Shown here: in pieces, positions 9,164 through 17,774 of the stretch
How positions within the stretch are numbered: the stretch's first letter is position 1
How the letters are laid out: each line of letters opens with the position of its first letter
NCBI GenBank assembly: GCA_947646735.1
Contig: CANTFK010000771.1
Span: 124,001-188,000, forward strand
Direction of reading: 5' to 3'
DNA: 64,000 nucleotides
Source: Peronospora farinosa
Lineage: Eukaryota > Oomycota > Peronosporomycetes > Peronosporales > Peronosporaceae
Program-made: the position numbers and the translations under genes
The notes under the pieces: generated by a model
Databases searched by the model: none
Seen by the model: only the letters and a program-made list of their open reading frames with translations
What the model was told of the DNA's origin: nothing

Positions 9164-10756
9164 TTATAAAGAAACAAAAAGGAGCAAAGGCGCCGACAAG
9201 TGACAACCCAAACTACAGCTACGTCTAGCTACAACCGGGAATAAAGCGACGACGATCACCTGCACGCCTATGCATCTATTCTTCAGCACTCTTTTTTTTT
9301 TGTGTTTCTTCTTCTTCTCCTTCTTGTCTTCCTCTTCCTCGACAGCCTTCTTTTTCTTGTGTTTCTTCTCTTTCTTTTCCTTCTTCACCTTGGGCGTCTC
9401 CCCCTCCTCCTCAGCATCTTCAGCCTTACGCTTCTTGCTCGACACTGTCATGTCGGCATCAGCATTGTACGTCGTGCTCGTCTCCGTCTTCTTGTATTTC
9501 TTCGCTTCATTCTTAGTCTTGCCGTTGCTGTTCGGTACGCCCGAGAAACCATTCTCTAGCTGCCGCACACGAGCCTCCACCTTGGCACGATTGTCATAGC
9601 CAATTGTAGCTTCGGTGGCATCGCCCAGGGCGTCCACACGAACAGCTAACGACGTCTTCGCAGCCAGCACGCGCGAGATCTTACCCTTGTGCTTGGGTGC
9701 AGTCTGACCGATCAGCGAGGCGTGGTAGATTAGACCGTACTTGGGGGTGTCGTGCTTAGTCTTTAAAGCACGAAATAGAGCCTTCTCGGCACCAAGGATC
9801 TGTACAGTGGAAGCCGGATGCTTGGCCAGATTCATCAAACTGCCAGCATGAGCAATAAGACGGGCACCGACAAGCTCACCAACCATAACGGTAAGGTTCG
9901 GGGCAATGGCGTTCATCCGGTTCTTTAAGTAATCAAACAGCTGAGCACGGTACTCCGTTAGAGAGATAACCTGCTCACAAAGAGCAGAGATATTGGTCAC
10001 ATCTTCCTGTGAAATGTCCGTTCCCATGGACACCTCACACACTTCACGCATTGAAGCTTCCACATCTTCCGACAAGATGTCTGAGAAATCGAGATTCTTG
10101 ACGTTCGAACGTAACCCCATCTTGAGTACACACTTGGCATACTGCAAATTGTCCGAGACAATCTTGCCCATCTCAGGAAAGTGCCAGCCAAACCACTCAC
10201 GAACACGCATCGAGTACGTATTAATCTCCTTGTCCAGTTCATCAAGTAGACCAATTGCCTGTACAATCATCGTGTCTACCTTATCGGCGCTAAATTTGAG
10301 TTTATAGCGAGAAAGAGAGTGTGACAGACCAAGCGTCATGGCTTTCAAGTCGTCGTCCTCTAGACCAGTAATAAGTGTGTCCATGTTGGCGCGAATGCAG
10401 CGCATTACCTCGTTCACGGCACTATCATTGACGCACGCAATGCTGAGTTTTTCTTTAATGAGCGCACCAAGTGCCTTGTCTGAAACGGCGAGTTTATCCT
10501 TCAGACCAGCATCCACCACATTTTTCTTGAGAAACTTCTTGAGTGTCTTGCCCATCTTACTGTCTACCATGTCCGTAGCAGCAGCCACGGCCTCGGTCGT
10601 GTCTTTAAATGCATTGAAACCTTTAAGTTTCAGCACTTTGGCAGCCTTCTCAGGAGTCGAAAAGTGCTTGTAAACATCATCAACACTAGCCAACTTGGCT
10701 TCATCATGTACTTTAAAAAGCGCATGACCCGCAGCTGTCTCAAATAGAACCAACAT
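9164..10756 (-). CDS. NOP58: NOP58 (NOP5), box C/D snoRNP core protein
   Basis: ORF starting MLVLFETAAGHALFKVHDEA, the typical NOP58 N terminus (upstream in-frame ATG at 10786 ignored). Domains in order: NOP5NT (residues 1-65), NOSIC helices (about 155-210), Nop domain (about 255-400) with GARLIAHAGSLMNLAKHPAS and ALFRALKTKHDTPKYGLIYH, then a Lys/Glu-rich KKE tail. The protein bridges fibrillarin and guide RNA in nucleolar 2'-O-methylation RNPs. The tail is odd: after a run of ten T on the plus strand (9292-9301) the frame runs on into a hydrophobic, Cys-containing stretch to 9164. One extra base in the run would put a stop at 9278-9276, after a short S-A-E-E ending. A homopolymer indel or assembly error is likely; the true end is probably 9276. 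Divergent from RPS19. Confidence 0.92.
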   Translation of the reverse strand: MLVLFETAAGHALFKVHDEAKLASVDDVYKHFSTPEKAAKVLKLKGFNAFKDTTEAVAAATDMVDSKMGKTLKKFLKKNVVDAGLKDKLAVSDKALGALIKEKLSIACVNDSAVNEVMRCIRANMDTLITGLEDDDLKAMTLGLSHSLSRYKLKFSADKVDTMIVQAIGLLDELDKEINTYSMRVREWFGWHFPEMGKIVSDNLQYAKCVLKMGLRSNVKNLDFSDILSEDVEASMREVCEVSMGTDISQEDVTNISALCEQVISLTEYRAQLFDYLKNRMNAIAPNLTVMVGELVGARLIAHAGSLMNLAKHPASTVQILGAEKALFRALKTKHDTPKYGLIYHASLIGQTAPKHKGKISRVLAAKTSLAVRVDALGDATEATIGYDNRAKVEARVRQLENGFSGVPNSNGKTKNEAKKYKKTETSTTYNADADMTVSSKKRKAEDAEEEGETPKVKKEKKEKKHKKKKAVEEEEDKKEKKKKHKKKRVLKNRCIGVQVIVVALFPVVARRSCSLGCHLSAPLLLFVSL

Positions 10757-11000
10757 GTTGAAGAAAGTAGCCTCAAGTGTTGGCAATATTCACGACTGAT
10801 CCCGACACCACCACCACGCTGCGTGCTGTCCAGTGGCTTAAGCCTAGCAAATAGCAAGTAGACTACAATAAAGCATGCTCTCCCTCTTGAATCGAATATC
10901 GATCGATTGGCTGCAGTGCCAAACATTCCTTTTTAACCAATGCAACGACGTAAAACATTTCTAGTGAAGATCGGATTGGCTAAAATATAATATTTGGCTA

Positions 11001-11300
11001 TCACTGGTCGTGGGGCCTCGTTCCGAGGAGCTCCTCGATGCTACAAGCTCTTCCATTTGTTGCAAAGTTCCTCTCTCCACAAGTAAGTGACCATGTCTTT
11101 TTTCCGATAGAATAGCTGTTTGTAGGACTGTTCGGTGTGCATTGACGGTGAGAGGGGCTTTTTCGGAGACTGCTAGCTGCTCTCTCACTGGCAACGTCTC
11201 TCGACTGTAATTTGTCGTAGAGCTTTGGATGACGCGTTATAGTGACGATGTTTCTTAAGACCGAGACTGTCCTGCATGACTGACGTAAACTCAATGCCAC
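11001..11300 (-). CDS. Small hypothetical ORF between NOP58 and RPS19
   Basis: 99-aa ORF starting MALSLRQSCRTVSVLRNIVT, Arg/Ser-rich at the start as in a mitochondrial presequence. A second frame over the same bases (11194-10961) reads like an amphipathic helix (VLQTAILSEKRHGHLLVERG), so two exons joined across frames are possible. It lies in the roughly 630-bp gap between divergent NOP58 and RPS19. No family recognised. It could equally be 5' leader sequence of RPS19 read on the wrong strand. Confidence 0.2.
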   Translation of the reverse strand: MALSLRQSCRTVSVLRNIVTITRHPKLYDKLQSRDVASERAASSLRKSPSHRQCTPNSPTNSYSIGKKTWSLTCGERNFATNGRACSIEELLGTRPHDQ

Positions 11301-11355
11301 AAAGCGGAGAGTGACACTCGGAAGTGCGGTGGTACAGACGTGTTCTTAACTTTTT

Positions 11356-11362
11356 CCATTCC
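11356..11362 (+). promoter_or_regulatory. Oomycete initiator-like element of RPS19
   Basis: CCATTCC inside TTTTTCCATTCCCATG fits the oomycete initiator consensus (Y-C-A-Y/T-T-Y-Y). It lies about 25 nt upstream of the RPS19 start codon, the short leader distance usual for highly expressed oomycete genes. Confidence 0.35.
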
Positions 11363-11385
11363 CATGTGCTTTAGTAGACTTGAAA

Positions 11386-11850
11386 ATGGCTGACTACGAC
11401 GAAGAAGAAGTGGCACGTGGCGTGACGGTGCGTGACGTGAAGCCTGCTGACTTTATTAAAGCGTACGCCGAGCATCTGAAGCGCTCCGGCAAGATTGAGC
11501 TACCTGCATGGTGGGACGTGGTCAAGACGGCTTCGTTCAAGGAGTCGTCGCCTGCCGACCCGGACTGGTACTACATTCGCGCTGCGTCTATTGCGCGTAA
11601 GGTATACTTGCGCCAATACACTGGTGTAGGCTCGCTCAAGAAGGTGTATGGTGGTGCTGCTCGCAAGGGTGTGCACCGTCAGCATTTCCAGAAGGCGTCA
11701 GGTGGTCTCATCCGCCACATTTTGCAGCAGCTGGAGGAGATGAAGGTCGTGGACAAGTGCCCTGAAGGTGTGAACAAGGGTGGTCGTAAGATCACGAGCC
11801 ATGGCCAACAGGACTTGGACCGCATTGCTGGTCAGGTAGTGCGAGCTTAA
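11386..11850 (+). CDS. RPS19: 40S ribosomal protein S19 (eS19)
   Basis: Intronless 154-aa protein, full length for the family. [20 protein letters not shown] is followed by the eS19 core: [20 protein letters not shown], then [20 protein letters not shown] with [11 protein letters not shown], and the [20 protein letters not shown] region near the end. Start at ATG 11386 (an in-frame ATG two codons upstream is weaker). Codon use is even and GC-richer than the surroundings, as expected for a strongly expressed gene. eS19 sits in the head of the small subunit and is needed for 18S rRNA 3' maturation. Divergent from NOP58. Confidence 0.96.
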   Translation: MADYDEEEVARGVTVRDVKPADFIKAYAEHLKRSGKIELPAWWDVVKTASFKESSPADPDWYYIRAASIARKVYLRQYTGVGSLKKVYGGAARKGVHRQHFQKASGGLIRHILQQLEEMKVVDKCPEGVNKGGRKITSHGQQDLDRIAGQVVRA

Positions 11851-11987
11851 GTTTGGAAGGGTTTTGCAGCCCCTAGTTAAATGGAATGAACCAGAGAGCT
11901 ATTTTGCAAGAAAACTAGTTGCAACATGTATCACGCGTCGGCTTATATCAGTTTGTGTATTTGTTTCATTCGAGAATGCCGTACTTA

Positions 11988-12466
11988 TCACAAGTATCTC
12001 CGCGCAAGTGTCTTCACACGCGCGTCAAAAACCTCGGAGTAGATTGGCGTATCGTATTTGTAGAAGGGGTTCATCAGCAGCTGAATGCATGCATAAAAAA
12101 TAGAGCAATAGATCCGTCAGTATCGTTACCATAATGTGATACGGTAAGACAACCTCCCCCCCCCCTCACCTTGACGTAAAGCTCATGCACCTCGTGAAAA
12201 AATGCCTTAATAGTGTCATCGTTGCGAGTCTCGTGCAGCACAAGAAACTTGGCGCCTGAGGCAGTGACAAAGGCCGACACAAGTTGGTCATTGAATCGAT
12301 CCACCACCTTGAGTGCCATGGCAGGTGTCGTCCACATGAGCTCGTCGACCAAGTCCAGCGCAGCATGCAGAACAAACTCGTCCACGTGGGCGCTTTCTTC
12401 GTGTCGCGCACGCATCTCCATCTTGTACAGGGGCTCCTTGGAACCCACAAGCACAAACATCGACAT
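11988..12466 (-). CDS. TRAPPC2: TRAPP complex subunit 2 (sedlin), two exons
   Basis: Exon 1 (12466-12170) encodes MSMFVLVGSKEPLYKMEMRA, then HVDEFVLHAALDLVDELMW, VDRFNDQLVSAFVTASGAKF and FFHEVHELYVK, which follow sedlin closely. The intron (12169-12081, GTGAGG...TTCAG) contains a C/G homopolymer. Exon 2 (12080-11988) gives LLMNPFYKYDTPIYSEVFDA and RVKTLARRYL, then TGA. Without splicing the ORF runs into a nonsense Gly tail, so the intron is real. Sedlin is a core longin-fold subunit of TRAPP, tethering and activating Rab1-type GTPases in ER-Golgi traffic. A decayed duplicate of its 5' half lies at 59300-59558. Confidence 0.92.
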
Positions 12467-13087
12467 GGTTCCTATCTTTTACTTGGTATATCTACCGTTC
12501 CTAATTAATTGGATTATAGACTTTGGATAAACCCCTTTCTAGTATCGCTAGGTTATTATTATGAGTTTGAAGCTTGGTATTGTAAAGTCACTGCAGTTAA
12601 GTAAACATATCGGGAACGAAAGAAATGGCTAAACTATTACTAGAGCAGAAGGAGCCGACGGGAACGGAAGGTCACCACTAGGACGTAAGAGAGTTTTACG
12701 CTTATAATTGTGGACCATATTTACTTCGAGAGCCCGACTAGCAGCAACTGGAGTATCTACATGGCATGGGCCCGAATCATCTTAATTGTCGTGTACACTT
12801 TGACACCATGTTCAGCTCGCTAAAGAAACTTTACCGCTCCTTAGGAAACCTCCTACAAGAAGCCTATCGTTTACTACTACTAACTTTGTTCTTCAGGCAT
12901 TAGACTTGCGCAGACAGTGTTCCAGCTTAGCGTGCAGATGTCGTACCTCATGCAGACCAGTTTTAGATCCTTGGCAACAGCGTCTTGCACTCTCACATTG
13001 GTCGACTTATGCGCTTCCAGACGCTTCTTTGCGTCCTCACTGCCACGGCAAGGTATTTTGTCGCGCTGCACCGCATAACGATTGCAT
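12467..13087. other. Gene-free stretch at the edge of the transposon island
   Basis: About 620 bp upstream of TRAPPC2. The first part is probably its promoter; part of it (the AATTAATTAGGA block next to the start codon) was copied with the TRAPPC2 pseudogene at 59.3 kb. No gene or repeat otherwise supported. Confidence 0.5.
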
Positions 13088-13470
13088 ATGGCAAAGCTCG
13101 TTGTTCTTCAGTCTACGCATCATAAAATTACGTTGCACGCACAACGTAAAAAAACATGCTTACGCGTTAGCTACAGATTATACGAAGTCAGTGATTAACT
13201 TGCTGGGCATCTTGGTCAAATAGCACCTCGTGGTTCACGCAGGAGTTTACGCCGCCAATTATCGGCTCCGTCGTAACTAATTTCACGATGTAAAAAGACG
13301 GGCTTTAATGCACAAAACGATAGCGTCAGCAACATGCCATGATGATGCCACCACAATGATCACGCATGCCCTCGACACCACCTATAACTTTGATGATGTG
13401 CGCAGCTCGAGTCTCTGCACCTGACGTAAGTTGGCAGCGTGCGGCTTAAGCTTATAGCGCGTGTGTCAAG
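13088..13470 (+). repeat. Dispersed 380-bp repeat, inverted partner at 30285-30667
   Basis: The stretch from GCTCGTTGTTCTTCAGTCTA to GGCTTAAGCTTATAGC recurs on the opposite strand at 30285-30667 with few differences (for example the GATGATGCCACCACAATGAT block is shared exactly in reverse complement). It contains a short internal inverted repeat (GTTGCACGCACAAC). Each copy abuts retroelement debris: a copia fragment here, and family D LTR sequence plus a gag fragment at the partner. It may be a solo LTR or non-autonomous element; ends not defined. Confidence 0.65.
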
Positions 13471-13476
13471 AGCACC

Positions 13477-14026
13477 GTGATGCTCACGGACGTGCATCTG
13501 GCGCCGCGATTGGCGAAGAAGATCGTCTCGTATGGCAAGGTAAAAAGGAAAGGTTTTGCTTTCGTCTACGACGGTGAGAAGCGCGCGCTTGCTCGGCGCA
13601 GCGGCGGTGCCATCGCTTTTGACGTCGTAATGGACAGCAACGTGCTGTGCGTCGACGTGACAACAACGCAAGCAAGGCACGGTGCTGACGAGGCCATCAT
13701 GGCGGCGCTCGAAGCAGGTGCGACCACGTACGTGGCAAGCGACGTGCAGGAAGGCACGCTGCTGCACTTTCGTTAGCGCTTTGGGCATTTAGCGTCCATT
13801 ATCATTGATCGCATGGCGCGAGACCCAGCCTCAGGTATCCGACTGACGAGCAACAAGCGCATGACGTACGTCTTGTGCATAAGGGGTATCAAACGCGCAA
13901 CAATTAGCCCAGGCAGGACAGCGTCACCAATGCACCGATTGACAGCGTCGGCGGTGTCATCTGCTTGGATTTGAAAGGTCCGATGGTGCCGATAGACAGA
14001 CTTGGCACCAATATTTGGTTTAGTTA
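13477..14026 (+). pseudogene. Ty1/copia polyprotein fragment (GAG-pre-integrase to integrase start)
   Basis: The frame from 13477 gives LTDVHLAPRLAKKIVSYGKV and KGFAFVYDGEKRALARRSGG with AFDVVMDSNVLCVDV, the protease-tail/GAG-pre-integrase region of Ty1/copia elements. After a stop near 13774 other frames give GHLASIIIDRMARDPASGIR and, near 13915-14025, DSVTNAPIDSVGGVICLDLK followed by GPMVPIDRLGTN, the start of a copia integrase core. Frame changes and stops show it is dead. It ends at the LTR-like piece starting about 14027. Confidence 0.7.
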
Positions 14027-14200
14027 TGTGGAGAAGTGCCAGGAGAACCGGGGCTCCTGAGGCTATTGCACAAAAGGGGGAAAAATCCAGGCCTCGCAAG
14101 GTCCGAAAGTTCAAACGAGGGTCACCAGGGACAGGGGTGCCAGTCACCTGAGATAGCTTTTCCAGTCACCGGGGACAGGATTCGGAACGTTTTTTTTACC
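14027..14200 (+). mobile_element. Fragment of family D LTR
   Basis: GGAGAAGTGCCAGGAGAACC and the repeated CACC-GGGGACAGG motif match the start of the larger family D LTR at about 25657-25890 (GAGAAGTGACAGGAGAATCG and the same motif). Only the first part is present. Confidence 0.55.
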
Positions 14201-14209
14201 GAACACAAC

Positions 14210-14353
14210 GCCAGGGTTACCGCTCAAACTGGTACCACCTGACAGTCTCCGTGGCCAACATGCTTCCGATAGAGAAGACGAGACCGAGACATGACTATCA
14301 TGAGGAAGAGCATATTGACTGGTTGCATCTTTTTCGTCCGAGGGGTAAATGTC
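14210..14353 (-). pseudogene. C-terminal remnant of hAT transposase (other half at 24231-24550)
   Basis: On the minus strand the frame continues the transposase at 24550-24231: DNDKSDDD there is followed here by IYPSDEKDATSQYALPHDSH. The 5 bp ATGTC are shared by both edges (14349-14353 and 24231-24235), as expected if an LTR element inserted into the hAT gene. The remaining short C-terminal piece has no recognisable dimerisation motif and runs into family D debris. Confidence 0.5.
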
Positions 14354-14371
14354 TGTCGATAGTGGGTGTTT

Positions 14372-14983
14372 TGTAACAGGGTATCTAGTTACACGTAAAC
14401 ATTAAGTAATATACTTAATGTTTGGTCTAAAAGTATCCATGATTACTTTTGACCAGTCACTTGGGTGCGATACACAAATGTGATCCACCCTCGTGAATGT
14501 GATATCCATTGATGGATTCACATGAGAAGGGATGACGCTAGTTGAAGCTAGGCATCGCGACGTCTCAGAAGGACGTCATTTGCGATCTTAAATCTAGATT
14601 TAAGATCATGCGACAGGATACGCTTCTAAAGAGTCGCGTATCCGATCTAATATATATATATATATATATATATAGCCAATCAGTAGTTAAGTATATATTT
14701 AGTTATAATTAATTAAATATATCTCAGTCTTGAATTTCCTTAAACAAACACACCACGCACGAGAAGTTGAAAGACTTCTTCGTGTCGTCGGTGTTCTAAG
14801 TGTTAAGAAGTTCGTTGCACTCTCGCTTAAGCGAGAGGCAACTGGTGGTACGACTGCTTAAGCAGTCGACCAACCTCCCAACCACCCTCGCACGCGAAGG
14901 TAAGACGGTATAACCGCTTCCTCGCTTGTGCATAAGGTGTGTGCTCGTAGTACGAGGCAACTTCATAGAAGTGCCCGTCTACA
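14372..14983 (+). repeat. Gypsy-A 5' LTR
   Basis: TG...CA LTR of 612 bp. Very rich in hairpins: a 24-nt perfect palindrome 14584-14607 (arm GATCTTAAATCT), GGATACGC/GCGTATCC (14616-14643), CTCTCGCTTAAGCGAGAG (14820-14837) and CGACTGCTTAAGCAGTCG (14851-14868). A TA dinucleotide run lies at about 14650-14674. Confidence 0.95.
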
Positions 14984-14985
14984 CT

Positions 14986-15001
14986 TGGTAGCACTAGTAG
15001 T
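14986..15001 (+). promoter_or_regulatory. Gypsy-A primer-binding site
   Basis: TGGTAGCACTAGTAGT, 2 nt after the LTR, begins with the complement of a tRNA CCA end. Gypsy-B has TGGTAGCACTTTGTGG at the same place, so both probably prime from tRNAs sharing the end AGTGCTACCA. Confidence 0.6.
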
Positions 15002-15027
15002 CCTTCCCACGACCCGTCTCTCTGAGC

Positions 15028-16152
15028 GTGCGTGTGGTTGACATGGTCCTTAATATGGACTGGAGTGACTTTCCTCACCTCTCCCAACATCATAGGGAGT
15101 TGGCAGAGCATATGGCGCAGGGACTTGGTGAACAAGCCCTGGTCAATCTCTTGCATTGTCCTCCTGAGCAACATGTTGCTCTGTTGGAGCAATTTGAGTC
15201 GTTTGTGCTCGGACAGCGTAGAAACGCGTCCGAGGTAAACAGCCAAGCCACCGCTGAGTCCATCACTAAGACTCAGGATGAGCTTAGGCTTGAGCAGGCA
15301 CGTAATGAGGCGCTCAACAGGACTGTTGAGACGCTCTCTGCCCGGCCTACTCAACCGAGGCCCATTCGGATGGACCCTCCGAAGTTCGATGGAACTAGCC
15401 CTCACACGATTGTTCACTGGCTATTAGCAGTGGAGCAATGTGGAGTGGCGCAGCTCATCGAAGACGACACCAGAATGGTGTTGTATGCCATGTCCAACTT
15501 GCGTGGCAAAGCGTCAGAGTGGGCATACTCTGCGCTGATGGCTAATGCTGATGCATTTCCATCATGGGCGATCTTTAAATCAAAGATTCGCGCCATGTAT
15601 CAGCCGCCTAACAACGAAGTTTTGCTTATGGCGCGCTTCTTTGGAGCACGACAGGCGAAACGCTCTCTGCAAGAGTTTGTGCAGGAGATGCGTTCGCTGT
15701 CGGCTTCCATCAATGGGGAACCGATACCAGAGCGTATCAAGGTAGCCACGTTCATGAATGGACTTAGGCATGGCCCATCGCGTCAGGCCCTTTTCAGAAA
15801 GGTGCCAAAGACGATGGAGGAGGCAATTGACATTGCCTTAGTTGAGGAGCAATCCTACAACAGCGCCTCGGCGACAGCCTATTACAGGCCGTCGTCCGAG
15901 AAGTCTGATGCCACTCCTATGGAGTTAGGCAATGCAGATGTGATCTGCTACAAGTGCGGCAAGCGAGGACATATGATGGCTCGCTGCTATGCCAAGGTAG
16001 CTGCTGGTGCTAAGGCAGCCAGCAAAAGGTCTCCCAACCCGAAGGGAGGTGCGAAAAACCATCACGACGCATGGGCTCAGCACCTGCCCAAGATGGGTCG
16101 GGAAATGCGGGAGCGCAGTAGGGGCGGGATGCCCTACTGTCGCGGACTCTGA
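15028..16152 (+). CDS. Gypsy-A gag (capsid and zinc knuckle)
   Basis: 374-aa ORF. N-terminal helical region, then a Retrotrans_gag-type capsid core (about 125-250: FDGTSPHTIVHWLLAVEQCG, EWAYSALMANADAFPSWAIF, FMNGLRHGPSRQALF) and a CCHC knuckle CYKCGKRGHMMARC near residue 312. It packages element RNA into cytoplasmic particles. It overlaps the protease frame by about 145 nt. Copy 2 has the same knuckle, but its gag tail ends earlier at a TAG because of a 2-3 bp difference just upstream. Met codons at 15028, 15043 and 15055 are possible starts. Confidence 0.88.
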   Translation: MRVVDMVLNMDWSDFPHLSQHHRELAEHMAQGLGEQALVNLLHCPPEQHVALLEQFESFVLGQRRNASEVNSQATAESITKTQDELRLEQARNEALNRTVETLSARPTQPRPIRMDPPKFDGTSPHTIVHWLLAVEQCGVAQLIEDDTRMVLYAMSNLRGKASEWAYSALMANADAFPSWAIFKSKIRAMYQPPNNEVLLMARFFGARQAKRSLQEFVQEMRSLSASINGEPIPERIKVATFMNGLRHGPSRQALFRKVPKTMEEAIDIALVEEQSYNSASATAYYRPSSEKSDATPMELGNADVICYKCGKRGHMMARCYAKVAAGAKAASKRSPNPKGGAKNHHDAWAQHLPKMGREMRERSRGGMPYCRGL

Positions 16153-17371
16153 AGCTACCCCTAAGTTCAGAGTAATCGAACAAATGGGTAGCATAGTCCC
16201 TGAGGTTCCGAAAGGTCGGACCTCAACCCTTTTGGTCTATAGCGCTCGAGTACGAGGCTATGACCAAGTGATGACCCTTCTCGTGGATTCGGGTGCATCA
16301 CAAAACTTTGTGAAACTCGCGGCTCTAAAAAAGAGACCGGCGAGTTATGAGTCGCTTTGCCAGGATGGCAAGCGAGAAGAGGCGATCGTTCGTTTAGCGA
16401 ACGGCGCGCTCGTTAAATCGGAGAGAGTTCAAGTTGAACTCGCCTTCAGTTTCAGTGACTTCTCTTGTAAAGAGAAGTTCACAGTGCTAGGTATGGAGAG
16501 TCCGTATGACCTCATCCTAGGCATGCCTTGGTTGGCTAAACACCAACCATGGATAGACTGGCGTACACGCACAGTCGCTAGCGCTACGCAAGACACCGGA
16601 AAGGATGTGCTCTTGCGAGAGGCTTATGCGGCTGATGCTGTGTCCAACACAGTCGAGGGTGCGATGACGGTATGTCAATCGACACCAGGAACTACCCAGC
16701 TCGAAAGGAGTGGTGTAGTTGTGAGTGCACTGGCGGAAAGCCAGATGACACATATTCCTACCCAGGTCGAAAAGACTGGTGTAGTGAATGGGGCGATGAC
16801 AGGTAGTCATGCGTCCAATAGTCCTGCACAGAGACGAGAGCCTGTGGCAGTTGATGGTGGGCTGACAGCAAGTCAAGCGCCACAAAAACCGGCACAGAGC
16901 CAAGAGCCTGGTGCGGTTGGAAGGAGTGCGTTAGCTGAGGTAGCAACGACACCTTCTTCCAGGTCAAAGGTCGTGGTGACTCGAAGAACGAGCACCAGAC
17001 GTATTAAGACGATCAAGGGCACGTCGAAACGAGTGACCCTTGGATCAGTCTCGGTCCAAGAGGACGGACCTACGAACGAGTTGTTCGAGGCCGTCGAAGA
17101 CAAAATGCCGGAGGCATCCTCAGTTGAGGTGCTCCAACTTGTCTTGGCATCTGCCGAGGAGATAGTAAATCTCTCGGAGATGACGTGGGATCTGTTCCTG
17201 TCCGAACTAAAGGAAGGAAAGATCCACGAGATAGTCGCACCAGTTACAGAAGAGAACGTGGTGGACTGTTGCTCTTCATCCACAATGAATGAGAGCGTCT
17301 TGGAGACCGACAAAAAGAATTGGTTCGCTGCTCAAGGCTGGGAAGTCCTTGAAGGACAGCCCGTTCTATGA
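16007..17371 (+). CDS. Gypsy-A protease region
   Basis: 454-aa ORF in a different frame from gag. The retropepsin active site is LLVDSGASQNFV (residues about 92-103), with the flap-distal ILGMPWLAKH further on. A long Ser/Thr/Val-rich linker with repeated GVV...ALAESQMTH-like units follows (about 215-330). Its end overlaps the RT frame; the boundary sequence (GWEVLEGQPVL then stop) is the same in copy 2. Aspartyl protease matures gag-pol in particles. Whether the frame changes are programmed or inherited damage is open. Confidence 0.85.
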   Translation: MLRQPAKGLPTRREVRKTITTHGLSTCPRWVGKCGSAVGAGCPTVADSEATPKFRVIEQMGSIVPEVPKGRTSTLLVYSARVRGYDQVMTLLVDSGASQNFVKLAALKKRPASYESLCQDGKREEAIVRLANGALVKSERVQVELAFSFSDFSCKEKFTVLGMESPYDLILGMPWLAKHQPWIDWRTRTVASATQDTGKDVLLREAYAADAVSNTVEGAMTVCQSTPGTTQLERSGVVVSALAESQMTHIPTQVEKTGVVNGAMTGSHASNSPAQRREPVAVDGGLTASQAPQKPAQSQEPGAVGRSALAEVATTPSSRSKVVVTRRTSTRRIKTIKGTSKRVTLGSVSVQEDGPTNELFEAVEDKMPEASSVEVLQLVLASAEEIVNLSEMTWDLFLSELKEGKIHEIVAPVTEENVVDCCSSSTMNESVLETDKKNWFAAQGWEVLEGQPVL

Positions 17372-17774
17372 TGTTCTGTGGAAACACCGTGATGTGTTTC
17401 CAGCAGAAGTGCCGAGCCGCCTACCGGCCGATAGGGGCATCAGGCACGAAATTGACCTGGAGCCTGGCACCAAGTATTGTGTGACCAGGCAATGGCCGTT
17501 GCCGAAGGAACAAGTCGATTACATCGATGAGTTCTTCGACAAGCGAGCTAAGGCGAGACATGTACGTGAGAGCAAGTCGCCTCACTGCAGCCCGACCTTC
17601 TGTGTGCGTAAAGCAACAGGTGGATGGCGCGTGGTTCACGCTTATAATAAGCTGAACACGGCCACCATTCCAGCTCAAACGCCGATTCAGTGGAAAGATG
17701 TTTTGTTGAATTCCATGGGAAAGTCAACTATCTTTTCCGCGTTGGATCTGAAGGATGGCTACTATCAGGTTCTC
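17289..17774 (+). pseudogene. Gypsy-A reverse transcriptase, 5' part (cut by NUMT)
   Basis: Gives DSPFYDVLWKHRDVFPAEVP, GIRHEIDLEPGTKYCVTRQW, then the RT fingers/palm with SPHCSPTFCVRKATGGWRVV and FSALDLKDGYYQVL (RT motif A, with its Asp). The frame is lost at 17775 where AT-rich foreign DNA starts; the rest of the domain resumes at 18221. Copy 2 reads straight through (YYQVL directly followed by MRDTDVAKTAVSTP), so the break is unique to this copy. Confidence 0.9.

Noticed and set aside
9270..9599. Phe/Ser/Leu-rich plus-strand ORF opposite NOP58
   Set aside because: Shadow of the Lys-rich NOP58 tail.
16007..16170. The first 50 codons of the Gypsy-A protease ORF as a real N terminus
   Set aside because: They are the gag zinc-knuckle region read out of frame; translation should enter by frameshift from gag.
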